Of a stretch of DNA of 64,000 nt, positions 17,471-25,574 are shown piece by piece. The position numbers and the translations under genes are program-made. The first letter of the stretch is position 1; every line of letters begins with the position of its first letter. The notes below the pieces were generated by a model. The model saw only the letters and a list, made by a program, of their open reading frames with translations. It was not told where the DNA came from and searched no databases. The stretch covers positions 1 to 64,000 of the forward strand of contig DASQOL010000146.1 of assembly GCA_035644475.1 (NCBI GenBank), written 5' to 3'. This stretch comes from FEN-1219 sp035644475 (GTDB lineage: Bacteria; Pseudomonadota; Gammaproteobacteria; Steroidobacterales; Rariloculaceae).

Positions 17471-18456
17471 TACACGACGGCCATCTGCACCACCATGCGG
17501 TTGCGCGCCTCCGGGATCACAATGCTGCGCGGGCCGTCCAAGATGCGGTCCGCGACCACGACGCCGCGGCGCACCGGCAGGCAGTGCATGAACTTACAAT
17601 CCGCTCGTGCGTTGGAGAACCACGGCTCGTCGACGCACCAGGTGCCGACGAGCTCCTCGCGCAGCGCCTGATCGCCGAGCTTGTCGCCGTAGTGGCGCGT
17701 GGACGAATACGACTTCGCGTAGATCACGTGCGCCCCTTCCATCGCTTCGCGCCGGTCGGTCGTCTCGCGCACGCTGCCCCCGGACTCCGCCGCGGCCTTG
17801 CGCGCTCGCTCCATGATCGCGGGCGGCAGCTCGAAGCCGGGCGGCCGGAGATGCACCACGTCCATGCCACGCTTCGCGGCCATGTGGATCGTCGCCGCCG
17901 GCACCGCGAGCGGCAAGGCTTTCGGATGATACGCCCACGACAGCACGAACTTGCCCTTGTTGGCGGGGATTGCCATGTCGTCGAGCGTTTTCCAGTCGGC
18001 GAGGCTCTGGCACGGATGGTCGATCGCCGACTCCATGTTGATCCACGGTTTGTCGATCAGCGAGGTCAGTGCCTGGAAGTCCTTGTCGGCCAAGTCGTGC
18101 GCGAGGTCGCGGCGCTCGGCGAACGCGCGCACGCCCATCGCGTCGCCGTACGACGCGATCACCGGGATCGCCTCGCGCACGTGCTCGGCGGCCATGCCGT
18201 CCATCACGATGCCGTAGCGCGACTCGAGGCCGTGGATCGACATCTCCGGCGAGATCACGAACGCGCCGCCGCCGAGCCGGATCATTGCCGCCTGGAACGA
18301 CGACAGCGTGCGCAGCGACGGGCTCAGGAACAGCAACGACAGCACCTTGCCCTCGAGCGCGCGCGGCTCGGGATGTTTGTCGAGCCTCGCGGCGAGCGCG
18401 ATGAGGTTGTGAATCTCCTCGCGCGAGAAGTCGGCGAGATCGTTAAAGTGGCGCAT
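17449..18456 (-). CDS. argF': N-acylornithine carbamoyltransferase (succinyl- or acetylornithine type)
   Basis: 335 residues. Carbamoyl-phosphate motif SPSLRT (45-50), INMESAIDHPCQ, LSWAYHPKALPLAVP and MHCLPVRR. The HPCQ and HCLP regions and the overall pattern fit the acylornithine transcarbamylases of Xanthomonas and Bacteroides, not ordinary OTCase. Aligned by eye to the Xanthomonas acetylornithine enzyme, its Glu92 (TEEH) is Ala90 here (AAEH) and Trp77 is His75. The MHCLPVRR to SIVIPEA region is closer to the Bacteroides succinylornithine enzyme. It overlaps the argD end by 14 bases. Confidence 0.88.
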   Translation of the reverse strand: MRHFNDLADFSREEIHNLIALAARLDKHPEPRALEGKVLSLLFLSPSLRTLSSFQAAMIRLGGGAFVISPEMSIHGLESRYGIVMDGMAAEHVREAIPVIASYGDAMGVRAFAERRDLAHDLADKDFQALTSLIDKPWINMESAIDHPCQSLADWKTLDDMAIPANKGKFVLSWAYHPKALPLAVPAATIHMAAKRGMDVVHLRPPGFELPPAIMERARKAAAESGGSVRETTDRREAMEGAHVIYAKSYSSTRHYGDKLGDQALREELVGTWCVDEPWFSNARADCKFMHCLPVRRGVVVADRILDGPRSIVIPEARNRMVVQMAVVYRMMKGE

Positions 18457-19630
18457 CGGTCAAGTCCTCCAGGGCGGCGGCCAGTGTCTGCACGTGCTCG
18501 GTTGTAAGGATCAACGGCGGCAGCAACCGCAGCACGTGCGGGTCGGCGCTGGTGCCGGTCAAGATGTCGCGGTCGAGCAGCGCGTCGCGAACCGCCGCGG
18601 CCTTGGGCCTAGTGCGGAGCCCGACGAGGAAGCCCTTGCCCTGCACGCCCACGACCGGACCGACGACGCACTTCGCGCGGATCGCGGCATGCGTCTCGCG
18701 GACGTTCGCGAGCAGGTTCTCGCTGCGGATCGCCTCGATGACGGTCTTGATCGCCGCGCAAGCCACCGGTCCGCCGCCGAACGTCGTGCCGAGCGCGCCG
18801 GCCTTGAGCGACTTCGCGATCTCGTGCGGCAGCAGCACCGCACCGCATGGAAAGCCGCCGCCGAGCCCCTTTGCGACCGTGAGCAGGTCGGGGCGCACCT
18901 TGTAGAGCTGCGCGCCGAAGGGCTCGCCGAGCCTGCCCATCCCGGTCTGCACCTCGTCCAGGATCAGGAGCGCGCCCGCGCGGTCGCAGGCCGCGCGGGC
19001 CGCGTGCAGGAACTCCGGCGCGAAATCGAACGCGCCGGCGAGGCCTTGCACCGGCTCGACGATGACGCCGGCGGTGCTCGAGTCGACGGCTGCATTGAGC
19101 GCGGCGATGTCGTTGCGCGGCACGAACTGCACATCGAACGGCGTGCGCGGGAAGCCGTACCACGACTCCTTCGCGCCCCAGGTAACCGCCGACGCGGCCG
19201 CGGTGCGGCCGTGGAAGCTCTGCTCCATCGCGACGATCTTCGCGCGGCCCGTGAGCTTGAGCGCGAGCCTTAGCGCGTTCTCGTTGGCCTCGGCGCCGCT
19301 GTTGATGAAGAACACCTTGTCGAGCCCCGGCGGGCCGAAGGCGGCCAAAGCTTCGGCGGCTTCGTCGCGCACGCGAAGCGGCAGCGCGTTCGTCTGGAAC
19401 ACGAGCTCGCGGCTCGCGCGCGCCAGCGTCTCCGACAACTTTGGATGGCCGTAGCCGAGCGCAGCGACCGCGTGTCCGCCGTAGAAGTCGAGCACCCTGC
19501 GACCCGCCGCGTCCTCGAGATAGACGCCCTGCCCGCGGACGGGCGTGAACGGCAACAGCGAGTAGACCTCGTTCAAGTGTGCCGCGGAGTCCGACCCCTG
19601 GGGGTCTGCCCCTATTTTCATGACCTTCAT
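18443..19630 (-). CDS. argD: Acylornithine aminotransferase
   Basis: 395 residues from ATG 19630, whose A is shared with the argC stop (TGATG) and which has GCAGGA upstream; an ATG at 19639 is an alternative. Class III aminotransferase: SGAEANENALRLA, LILDEVQTGMGR and the PLP-lysine segment LTVAKGLGGGFP. It converts N-acylglutamate semialdehyde to N-acylornithine. Residues 5-12 (IGADPQGSD) come from a copy of a dispersed repeat and do not look like part of the fold. The next gene argF' starts inside its last 14 bases. Confidence 0.92.
   Translation of the reverse strand: MKVMKIGADPQGSDSAAHLNEVYSLLPFTPVRGQGVYLEDAAGRRVLDFYGGHAVAALGYGHPKLSETLARASRELVFQTNALPLRVRDEAAEALAAFGPPGLDKVFFINSGAEANENALRLALKLTGRAKIVAMEQSFHGRTAAASAVTWGAKESWYGFPRTPFDVQFVPRNDIAALNAAVDSSTAGVIVEPVQGLAGAFDFAPEFLHAARAACDRAGALLILDEVQTGMGRLGEPFGAQLYKVRPDLLTVAKGLGGGFPCGAVLLPHEIAKSLKAGALGTTFGGGPVACAAIKTVIEAIRSENLLANVRETHAAIRAKCVVGPVVGVQGKGFLVGLRTRPKAAAVRDALLDRDILTGTSADPHVLRLLPPLILTTEHVQTLAAALEDLTDAPL
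19587..19618. repeat. Dispersed repeat copy inside the argD 5' end
   Basis: A GGGGTCTG-CCCCTATTTT core preceded by TCCGACCCC lies on the plus strand. It matches the arms of the large palindrome at 50614-50712 (GGGGTCTGACCC and CCCTATTTTT) with the middle shortened. It overlaps the first codons of argD. Confidence 0.55.
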
Positions 19631-20700
19631 CAGAGCCATCCTGCCGCAGGCGCGGCGAGTCCCGAGTGTTCGGGCAGCCCGAGCAATCGATTCGCCCATT
19701 GGATGCTGCCGCCCGCCGCACCCTTGAGCAAGTTGTCGGCCACCGAGCAGACGACGAGCGTGTCGCCTTCGACGGCGGCATGCAGGAACGCGTAGTTGCT
19801 CGCGACGATGTCCTTTACGCGCGGCGGCTCGCTCGACACCTTCACGAACGTCGAGCCGCGATAGAACTCCGCGAGCGCCTCTTGCGCTTGCGCGGCCGTG
19901 AGCCGCTCCTTCAGGCGCGCGAAGATCGTCGCGTGGATGCCGCGCGCGAATGGGCCCGAGTGCGGCACGAAGCTCAAGCGTGCGTTGCGGCCGGTCGCGT
20001 TCTTGATGAGCTCGCGCACTTCCGGATCGTGGCGGTGCTTCAGCACCTGGTACGCGAACAGGTTGCTCTGGCGCACGGGGTGATGAGTCGTCTCGCGCGG
20101 CGTGCGGCCGGCGCCCGTGCTGCCGGTGACGGCGCTCACGTAGAAGTCGTCGGCGAGGCTCGCGAATGGCACGATGCCGAGCAGCATCGTCGTAGCGAAG
20201 CAGCCCGGATGCGCCGCGTGCGGCGTGTCGATCTCGGCGAGGTGCTCGGGCACCGCGCAGGTGAACTTCGGCAACAGATGCGGCGTCGCGTGCGGATGGC
20301 CGTAGACCTCGGCGAATGCCTCGCTCGTCGCGAAGCGGAAGTCCGCCGACGCGTCGACGACCGTCATCTGGACGTCCGCGCCCGCCGCCGCGTTCAGCAG
20401 CCGGTCGACGAGCTGCGCCGACGCGCCGTGCGGCGCGGCCGACAGCACGAGCCAGTGCGGCGCCTCCCCAAGGCGCTCGACGGTCGCGTCGAGCGAGACG
20501 AACGTCTCCCCGGGGAAAATCGGCGCGAGGTGGCCGAACGTCTTGCCGATCGGCTCGCCGGCCTGGCTCGTCGACACCACGCCGCCGATCGTGAGGCTCG
20601 GATGCCCGGCGATCAGGCGCAGGAACTCGCCCGCGACGTAGCCCGAGCCGCCCAACACGATCGTCGGATAGACGTTGGGGGGATAGATCGCGGCGCTCAT
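19630..20700 (-). CDS. argC: N-acylglutamyl-phosphate reductase
   Basis: 356 residues from ATG 20700; upstream in-frame codons belong to the neighbour. The N-terminal Rossmann motif is VLGGSGYVAGEFLRLIAGHP. HPGCFATTMLLGIVPF contains the catalytic cysteine of the family, and GSTGAGRTPRETTHHPVRQSNLFAY is the typical downstream segment. It reduces N-acylglutamyl phosphate with NADPH. The start overlaps the preceding stop (ATGA), and its own stop overlaps the argD start. Confidence 0.93.
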   Translation of the reverse strand: MSAAIYPPNVYPTIVLGGSGYVAGEFLRLIAGHPSLTIGGVVSTSQAGEPIGKTFGHLAPIFPGETFVSLDATVERLGEAPHWLVLSAAPHGASAQLVDRLLNAAAGADVQMTVVDASADFRFATSEAFAEVYGHPHATPHLLPKFTCAVPEHLAEIDTPHAAHPGCFATTMLLGIVPFASLADDFYVSAVTGSTGAGRTPRETTHHPVRQSNLFAYQVLKHRHDPEVRELIKNATGRNARLSFVPHSGPFARGIHATIFARLKERLTAAQAQEALAEFYRGSTFVKVSSEPPRVKDIVASNYAFLHAAVEGDTLVVCSVADNLLKGAAGGSIQWANRLLGLPEHSGLAAPAAGWL

Positions 20701-21776
20701 GCGTTGACCTTTGCGAGCCGGCCGCCGAGCCCGATGCTCTGCTGGAGCAGATCGCCGAGCTCCGCCGAATGCGTCATGGCGTTGACCGCGGCGACGTTCG
20801 ACCGCTCGCGGATGATGTCGATGCCGACCTGGTTGTCGGTGGCCGGCCCCGAGATCACGGTGGGCTCGATGCCGAACTCCTCGCGGAGCAGCTTCGCGCC
20901 GCCCCAGGCGCCAACCGGGTCGTTGGCGCAAAGCACGACGGACGTCAGCGCGTCGACGATCTGCTTGTCGCGCAGGATCGCCTCCACGCCGTACGCGCCG
21001 AGCAGGCCGTCGCCGAGCTCGAACACGATCGCGTCGGGCTTTTCGTCGGAGAGCTCGTTCAAGAGGCTCCGCGTGAGCGCCGGCGCGTTCTTCGACGTCG
21101 TGGCGCAGATGCCGAAGTCGGAGAACATCGCGACGTGGCGCGCGCCCGAGTCTTCCATGGCCAAGATGTCGCGGCGCAGCGCGACGCCCGTAGACTTGAA
21201 CGCGTCGACAATGAGCCCGTTATGGCGGAAGCGGCTCACGATCGCGCACGCGGCCGCGGTCTTGCCGGAGTTCATGCAGGTGCCGGCGATGGCGACGACC
21301 GGCACGCCGTGCGTGTCGAGCGGCACGTCGAGCTTGAGCGGCTCGTTGGAGACCCGCGCGGGCACGCCCACGCGCTGACCGAGGTACGGGAAGTCGAGCA
21401 CGCAGCCCAAGACCTTGCAGTCGAACGGCTCGCCGTGCGACGGACTGATCGAGTCGCAGATGCCGATCACGCCGCCGAGATTCAACAACTGCACGACGTC
21501 GCCGGGCTTGAGCTCGGTCGGCAGGTGGCCCGAGTAGCCGAACAGCGCCTTACGGTGCCCGAGCGCGCCGACGACGATGTCGCCCTTCTTCACCTCGGCC
21601 ATGCGGCCGCTCGTGAGCTCGAGCGTGTTGTAGCGCGACTTGTTGTTGAGCACCTCGATCGCGATCAGCACCCCCTCCTCGCAGGGAATCTCGGGGCTGA
21701 CGCGGATCTCTTGGCCGAGATCGGCCGCGAGCGCGACCGACGCGATCTTGTCGACGGTGACCGAGCGCATTGTCAC
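20697..21776 (-). CDS. P-loop protein of unknown function inside the arginine operon
   Basis: 359 residues from GTG 21776. N-terminal half (about 1-155): beta-rich with LELTSGRMAEVKKGDIVVGALG, not recognised. C-terminal half: Walker A loop GTCMNSGKT (about 170-178), then AFKSTGVALRRD, a DFG segment and AIVFELGDGLLG. This resembles dethiobiotin-synthetase-like folds and, loosely, DUF1611 proteins. As I recall, DUF1611 includes DgcN, reported as a glutamate N-acetyltransferase. It is locked into the operon by GTGA and ATGA overlaps with argG and argC. A role in glutamate acylation or in regulation is inference. Confidence 0.7.
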   Translation of the reverse strand: MTMRSVTVDKIASVALAADLGQEIRVSPEIPCEEGVLIAIEVLNNKSRYNTLELTSGRMAEVKKGDIVVGALGHRKALFGYSGHLPTELKPGDVVQLLNLGGVIGICDSISPSHGEPFDCKVLGCVLDFPYLGQRVGVPARVSNEPLKLDVPLDTHGVPVVAIAGTCMNSGKTAAACAIVSRFRHNGLIVDAFKSTGVALRRDILAMEDSGARHVAMFSDFGICATTSKNAPALTRSLLNELSDEKPDAIVFELGDGLLGAYGVEAILRDKQIVDALTSVVLCANDPVGAWGGAKLLREEFGIEPTVISGPATDNQVGIDIIRERSNVAAVNAMTHSAELGDLLQQSIGLGGRLAKVNA

Positions 21777-22978
21777 TGTCCTCCGGCCCGGGTGTGGAAC
21801 ATGCCGGGCAACGCCATGATCTTAGAGAAGCCGAGAGCGTCGGCCGCGGTCCACTCGCCGGCCGCCTCGCCGTACTTGCCGCGGCTCGCGGCCATCAGCG
21901 AATGCGGCGACGTGACGCCGAGCACGAACAGCGAGCCGGGCCGGAGCTGCACGCGGGCCGTGCCCGTTACGCGCGCCTGCGACGACACGTACAGGGCCTC
22001 CACGTCGCGGCACGCGGGGTCGAGCTGCTTGCCCTCGTGGATCAGCTGGCCGTACTCGGCGCTCACGAGCTCCTTGACGCGCGATTGCGTGAGCGTGAGC
22101 GTGAGCTTCTCGAGCTCTCGGTGCGCGCTGATGAGGATCTCGGCGGCGGGCGCCTCGAATGCGACGCGGCCCTTCGTGCCGATGATCGTGTCGCCCAAAT
22201 GGATGCCGCGGCCGATGCCGTAGGCGGCGCCGAGACTCTCGAGCTTCTCGATGAGCGCGACCGTGTCGAGCTTCTGGCCGTTCAAGCCGACGGGCACGCC
22301 CTTGGCGAACTCGATGTCCACTTCGCTGAACGACTTCGGGTTATCGAGCGCGCCGGCCGAGAGTACCCACGCGGACTCGGGGATGCTGCCCTTGGAGTCG
22401 AGCGTCTCGGTGCCGCCGATGGTCACGCCCCAAAGCCCGCGGTTGGTGGAGTACGCCGAGCCGCGCGTCGGCACGGGCATCTCGCGCTCCTCGAGGAACT
22501 TCACCTGCGCGGGCCGCTGCCACGCGTGGTCCCGGACCGGCGCCAGGATCGTGAGCTCGGGCGCGACGGCTTTGAGCACGATCTCGAACCGCACCTGGTC
22601 GTTGCCCGCGGCCGTGCAGCCATGCGCGACCGTGTCGCTGCCGAGCTCCTTCGCGAGCTGCGCCAAGTACTTCGCCTGCAAGCCGCGCTCGGCGCCCACA
22701 CACAGCGGGTATAGGTTGCCGCGCTTGATGTTCCCCATGATCAGGAACTTGAGCACCCGGTCGAAGAACTCGGGCCGCGCCTCGACGAGCCGATGGTCGG
22801 CGGCGCCCAGCGCGCGCGCGCGCTCGTCGAGCTGCTTCGCGGCGGCCGCGTCGATGCCGCCGCAGTTGACCGTGACCGTGACGACGGGACGCTTGTACGT
22901 CTCCTTGAGCCACGGAATGCAGAACGAGGTGTCGAGGCCGCCCGAAAAGGCGAGCACGATGGGCTTGGACGAGGTCAT
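21773..22978 (-). CDS. argG: Argininosuccinate synthase
   Basis: 401 residues from ATG 22978, overlapping the argR stop (ATGA). The N-terminal ATP pyrophosphatase loop AFSGGLDTSFC, VAHGCTAAGNDQVRFE and ILAPVRDHAW motifs are present. It joins citrulline and aspartate with ATP. The sequence style (VNCGGIDAAAAKQLDERA) is closer to the xanthomonad/Bacteroidetes form than to E. coli ArgG. The order argR-argG-...-argC-argD recalls the Bacteroidetes arginine cluster. Confidence 0.93.
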   Translation of the reverse strand: MTSSKPIVLAFSGGLDTSFCIPWLKETYKRPVVTVTVNCGGIDAAAAKQLDERARALGAADHRLVEARPEFFDRVLKFLIMGNIKRGNLYPLCVGAERGLQAKYLAQLAKELGSDTVAHGCTAAGNDQVRFEIVLKAVAPELTILAPVRDHAWQRPAQVKFLEEREMPVPTRGSAYSTNRGLWGVTIGGTETLDSKGSIPESAWVLSAGALDNPKSFSEVDIEFAKGVPVGLNGQKLDTVALIEKLESLGAAYGIGRGIHLGDTIIGTKGRVAFEAPAAEILISAHRELEKLTLTLTQSRVKELVSAEYGQLIHEGKQLDPACRDVEALYVSSQARVTGTARVQLRPGSLFVLGVTSPHSLMAASRGKYGEAAGEWTAADALGFSKIMALPGMFHTRAGGQ

Positions 22979-23439
22979 GGCGTTGCCTTCTTCAGATGTT
23001 GACGCAGCCGGCCGCGAAGCCGGCGCTGTTGAGTCGACCCCACGGTCGCGACGAAGATCGTGTCGTCGCCCGACAGCGTGCCGACGATCTCGGGCCAGTT
23101 GACGTGATCGAGGGCGACGGCGACCTGCTGCGCGGCGCCCACCGCCGTCGTGACCACGAGCAGATTGGGGCCGGCCGTGCGGATCTCGCGCACGAACTCG
23201 GCCACGGACTGCAGCGCCTGCGCGTTGCCTTGCTCGCTCGGCTTCGGCAAGCTGTAACCGTTCTTCAGCTTCGCCGCGCCAAGATCGCGCAAATCTCTGC
23301 TGACGCTCGACTGGGTGGCGGGAAAACCTTCCTGCCGCAGCAGCTCGACGAGCTCCGCCTGACGGCTGATCGCGTGCGCTTCGAGCAAGCGGGCAATGGC
23401 TCGCCGGCGCTCGTGCTGTTCCAGGGTCGCGCTGGGCAT
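22975..23439 (-). CDS. argR: Arginine repressor ArgR
   Basis: 154 residues. The N-terminal winged helix has AELVELLRQEGFPATQSSVSRDLRDLGAAKLK with the SSVSRD recognition segment. The C-terminal arginine-binding and hexamer domain has the GTLSGDDTIFVAT motif. With arginine it should repress the operon it heads. A 28-bp dyad immediately upstream is the obvious candidate site. The stop codon overlaps argG. Confidence 0.94.
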   Translation of the reverse strand: MPSATLEQHERRRAIARLLEAHAISRQAELVELLRQEGFPATQSSVSRDLRDLGAAKLKNGYSLPKPSEQGNAQALQSVAEFVREIRTAGPNLLVVTTAVGAAQQVAVALDHVNWPEIVGTLSGDDTIFVATVGSTQQRRLRGRLRQHLKKATP

Positions 23440-23460
23440 GGCTGCAGGGGTTGAATAAAG

Positions 23461-23488
23461 TTGCGCATATAGTAACTGCTATGCGCAA
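23461..23488. promoter_or_regulatory. Palindromic candidate operator upstream of argR
   Basis: TTGCGCATA (23461-23469) and TATGCGCAA (23480-23488) are perfect 9-base arms around a 10-base centre in the divergent region between argR and the esterase. On the argR strand, TTGCAG and ACTATA spaced by 17 bases overlap it as plausible promoter boxes. It is not a clean match to the E. coli ARG box, but the position suits ArgR autoregulation. Confidence 0.55.
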
Positions 23489-23509
23489 ATCTGCAAGGGG
23501 CTGCCGCGC

Positions 23510-24187
23510 ATGACCGAAACGACGCTCGCGACCGTCGAAGTCGAGACCGGACCGATGCCGCGGCTCGCTGTGATTTGGCTGCACGGGCTCGGCGCCGACG
23601 GCCACGATTTCGAGCCGATCGTGCCGCAACTCGGCGGTGCCGGTGCCGTTCGGTACGTGTTCCCCCACGCGCCGCATCGCAGCGTCACCGTCAACGGCGG
23701 TTACGTGATGCGCGCTTGGTACGACATCCTCGGCTTCGAGGCGACGGCGCAGGAGGACGCGGCCGGTATCCGCGCGAGCGCGGCGGCCGTGACGAAACTC
23801 GTCGACCGCGAGATCGGCCGCGGCGTGCCCGCCGAGCGGATCGTGCTCGCGGGATTCTCGCAAGGCGGAGCGATCGCGCTGCACACGGCGCTCCGCGATC
23901 CGCGCACGCTAGGCGGCGTGCTCGCGCTCTCGACGTATCTGCCGCTCGCGGCGACGCTCGCGAGCGAGCGGAGCGCGGCGAATGCCGGCGTGCCGATCTT
24001 CATGGCCCATGGCAGCGCGGACGCGGTGCTGCCGCTTACGCTCGCGGAGCGGTCGAGGCGAACGCTCGAAGGGCTCGGGTACACCGTCGATTGGCAGGTC
24101 TACCCGATGCCGCACGCCGTCTGCCAGGCCGAGATCGAGGCCATCGACCGGTGGCTCGCGCGGATCGGGGCCAACTCGCCGTCCTAG
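23510..24187 (+). CDS. Carboxylesterase/phospholipase of the alpha/beta-hydrolase fold
   Basis: 225 residues. IWLHGLGADGHDF (oxyanion region), nucleophile elbow GFSQGG, acid GSADAVLP and histidine MPHAVC are all present, matching the bacterial carboxylesterase II/acyl-protein-thioesterase-like group. It should be a cytosolic serine hydrolase for short-chain esters. It is divergent from argR and convergent with the NRDE gene (4-base overlap of ends). Confidence 0.92.
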   Translation: MTETTLATVEVETGPMPRLAVIWLHGLGADGHDFEPIVPQLGGAGAVRYVFPHAPHRSVTVNGGYVMRAWYDILGFEATAQEDAAGIRASAAAVTKLVDREIGRGVPAERIVLAGFSQGGAIALHTALRDPRTLGGVLALSTYLPLAATLASERSAANAGVPIFMAHGSADAVLPLTLAERSRRTLEGLGYTVDWQVYPMPHAVCQAEIEAIDRWLARIGANSPS

Positions 24188-24912
24188 CCCGGCGCGATCC
24201 GGAACCTCTCCCGGACCTCGGACGTGAGCCGCGCGGCGGCGTCGAACGACCGTTCGGCGAAGGTGACCTCGCCGGCCGCGTCGATCGTGACCACGGTGGA
24301 CGAGCGCGTACCGTAGACGGGTCCCTCGATGAAGTGCGCGCTTCGATACCGGTCCGCGGCCGGCCCGGTGCCGCGGCGGGCGAGCAGCTCGAACAGCGCC
24401 TCGCTCGGCGCGGCGCTCGTGAGCAGCGCCTCGGCGCCGGCGCGCGCGGTGAGCATCTTCGGCCAGTCGGCCCCGAGCGCGGCGTTGCTGAGCGCGTGCA
24501 CTCCGGGCGCGAGGCGGGCCCGCGGCCCGCGGTTGCTCAGGTAACGAAGCTCGCGGCCGTCGAACAGCAAGAGGTTGAACGGCCCGTATTCGCGCTCGAG
24601 CGGCGCGGTTGCGGCCTCGTACTCGTCGATCGAGGCGGTGCCGGCGAGGAAGTCGGCGGTGAGCGCGCCGCGCGACCGGCTCTTGGATCCCTGCTCCGGG
24701 TCGCGGAAATTGGTCACCGCGGCGAGGCGGCCGCTCCGGTCGATCGCGAGCCAGCTGCCGTGCGCCTCGAGATCGCGGCCGCCGAGCACGCCCGGCAGGT
24801 CCTGCCACCAGGCCGCGTGCGCGGTCGGCCGATCGTGGCGCTCGTCGCGATTGGCCGCGACGAGCAGCCGATAGTGCGCCGCCACGCCCCACGCGACCAC
24901 GGCGAGGCACAC
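24184..24912 (-). CDS. NRDE (TANGO2-like) family protein
   Basis: 242 residues from GTG 24912, giving the conserved N-terminus CLAVVAWG...LLVAANRDE with the catalytic-looking cysteine at position 2 and the NRDE motif. GVLGGRDLEAHGSWLAI, NFRDP and VYGTRSSTVV are further family motifs. The biochemical role of NRDE/TANGO2 proteins is unsettled (haem handling or Ntn-hydrolase-like activity have been suggested). It starts 4 bases after the stop of the FlhC-like gene, so the two are cotranscribed. Confidence 0.85.
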   Translation of the reverse strand: MCLAVVAWGVAAHYRLLVAANRDERHDRPTAHAAWWQDLPGVLGGRDLEAHGSWLAIDRSGRLAAVTNFRDPEQGSKSRSRGALTADFLAGTASIDEYEAATAPLEREYGPFNLLLFDGRELRYLSNRGPRARLAPGVHALSNAALGADWPKMLTARAGAEALLTSAAPSEALFELLARRGTGPAADRYRSAHFIEGPVYGTRSSTVVTIDAAGEVTFAERSFDAAARLTSEVRERFRIAPG

Positions 24913-24916
24913 GGCG

Positions 24917-25495
24917 CTATCCCGCGGCGGAAGCGAGCGCGTAGCCCGCGTCGCGCTGCTGGAACAGCAGGCACGCCGGGCACGCCGAGCGCGGCAGCGA
25001 CAGTAGGTCGAATACGTAGCAGATCGAGCAGGTTTCGCAGCGTGCGATGCCGAGCTCGTCGCCGCGCCGGATGCAGAGTAGGAGATTCCAGCCCCACTCG
25101 AAGGACAAGAGGCCGCGCGGCACGAGCGAGTCGTACGTCTCGAAGCACTCGCAGAACCGATGGCCGAGATCGGTGCTCCCCTTGAGGTTTGGGCCGGGCG
25201 GTTGCTCGATCGAGAACAGGCCGTTCGCGAGCAGCAAGTTGGCGAACAGGCCCGACTCGAGGGCGCGCACCGGTGTGCGTACGAGCGGCCCCACGCGCGT
25301 CGGCGAGCGGCCGCGCCGGCGCCGCACGGGCGCTTCGGCAAACTTGAAGTAGGTGGTGTAGAGCTTGCGAATTCGATCGTCGTTAAGGCCGGTCCAGTAG
25401 CGGATGGTTCCGGTCCGCGCTTCGTGGCGGATCATCCGCATGGCGAGGTCGAATTTCGCCTGCTCGGTGCGATAGCGATCGTCCGTTGCCCGCAT
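24917..25495 (-). CDS. flhC: FlhC-like flagellar-type transcriptional regulator
   Basis: 192 residues. Residues 16-48 (LAMRMIRHEAR...RIRKLY) align by eye with FlhC helix 1 (LAMELITLGAR...RLIKLY). Residues 75-94 match the FlhC core, and 130-175 match its C-terminal half, including the zinc cysteines C153-x2-C156 and C172-x2-C175 (FlhC: C137, C140, C157, C160). It has an arginine-rich insert at 58-68. FlhC partners FlhD to activate sigma-70 promoters. No flagellar genes lie in the window, so the target is unknown. It is transcribed divergently from a FlhD-like gene 79 bases away. Confidence 0.78.
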   Translation of the reverse strand: MRATDDRYRTEQAKFDLAMRMIRHEARTGTIRYWTGLNDDRIRKLYTTYFKFAEAPVRRRRGRSPTRVGPLVRTPVRALESGLFANLLLANGLFSIEQPPGPNLKGSTDLGHRFCECFETYDSLVPRGLLSFEWGWNLLLCIRRGDELGIARCETCSICYVFDLLSLPRSACPACLLFQQRDAGYALASAAG

Positions 25496-25574
25496 CTCCC
25501 CCCCTTTCTTCTCACTTCATGAACATTCGAGAGCTTAGCGTACATTTGCCGCTAATGGTATTTTAGGACCATAT
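25496..25574. promoter_or_regulatory. Divergent promoter region between FlhC-like and FlhD-like genes
   Basis: A 79-base, comparatively AT-rich gap (including TTCATGAACATTC and GCTAATGGTATTTT) must contain both divergent promoters. No clear dyad was identified. The close spacing suggests coordinated or autoregulated expression. Confidence 0.4.
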
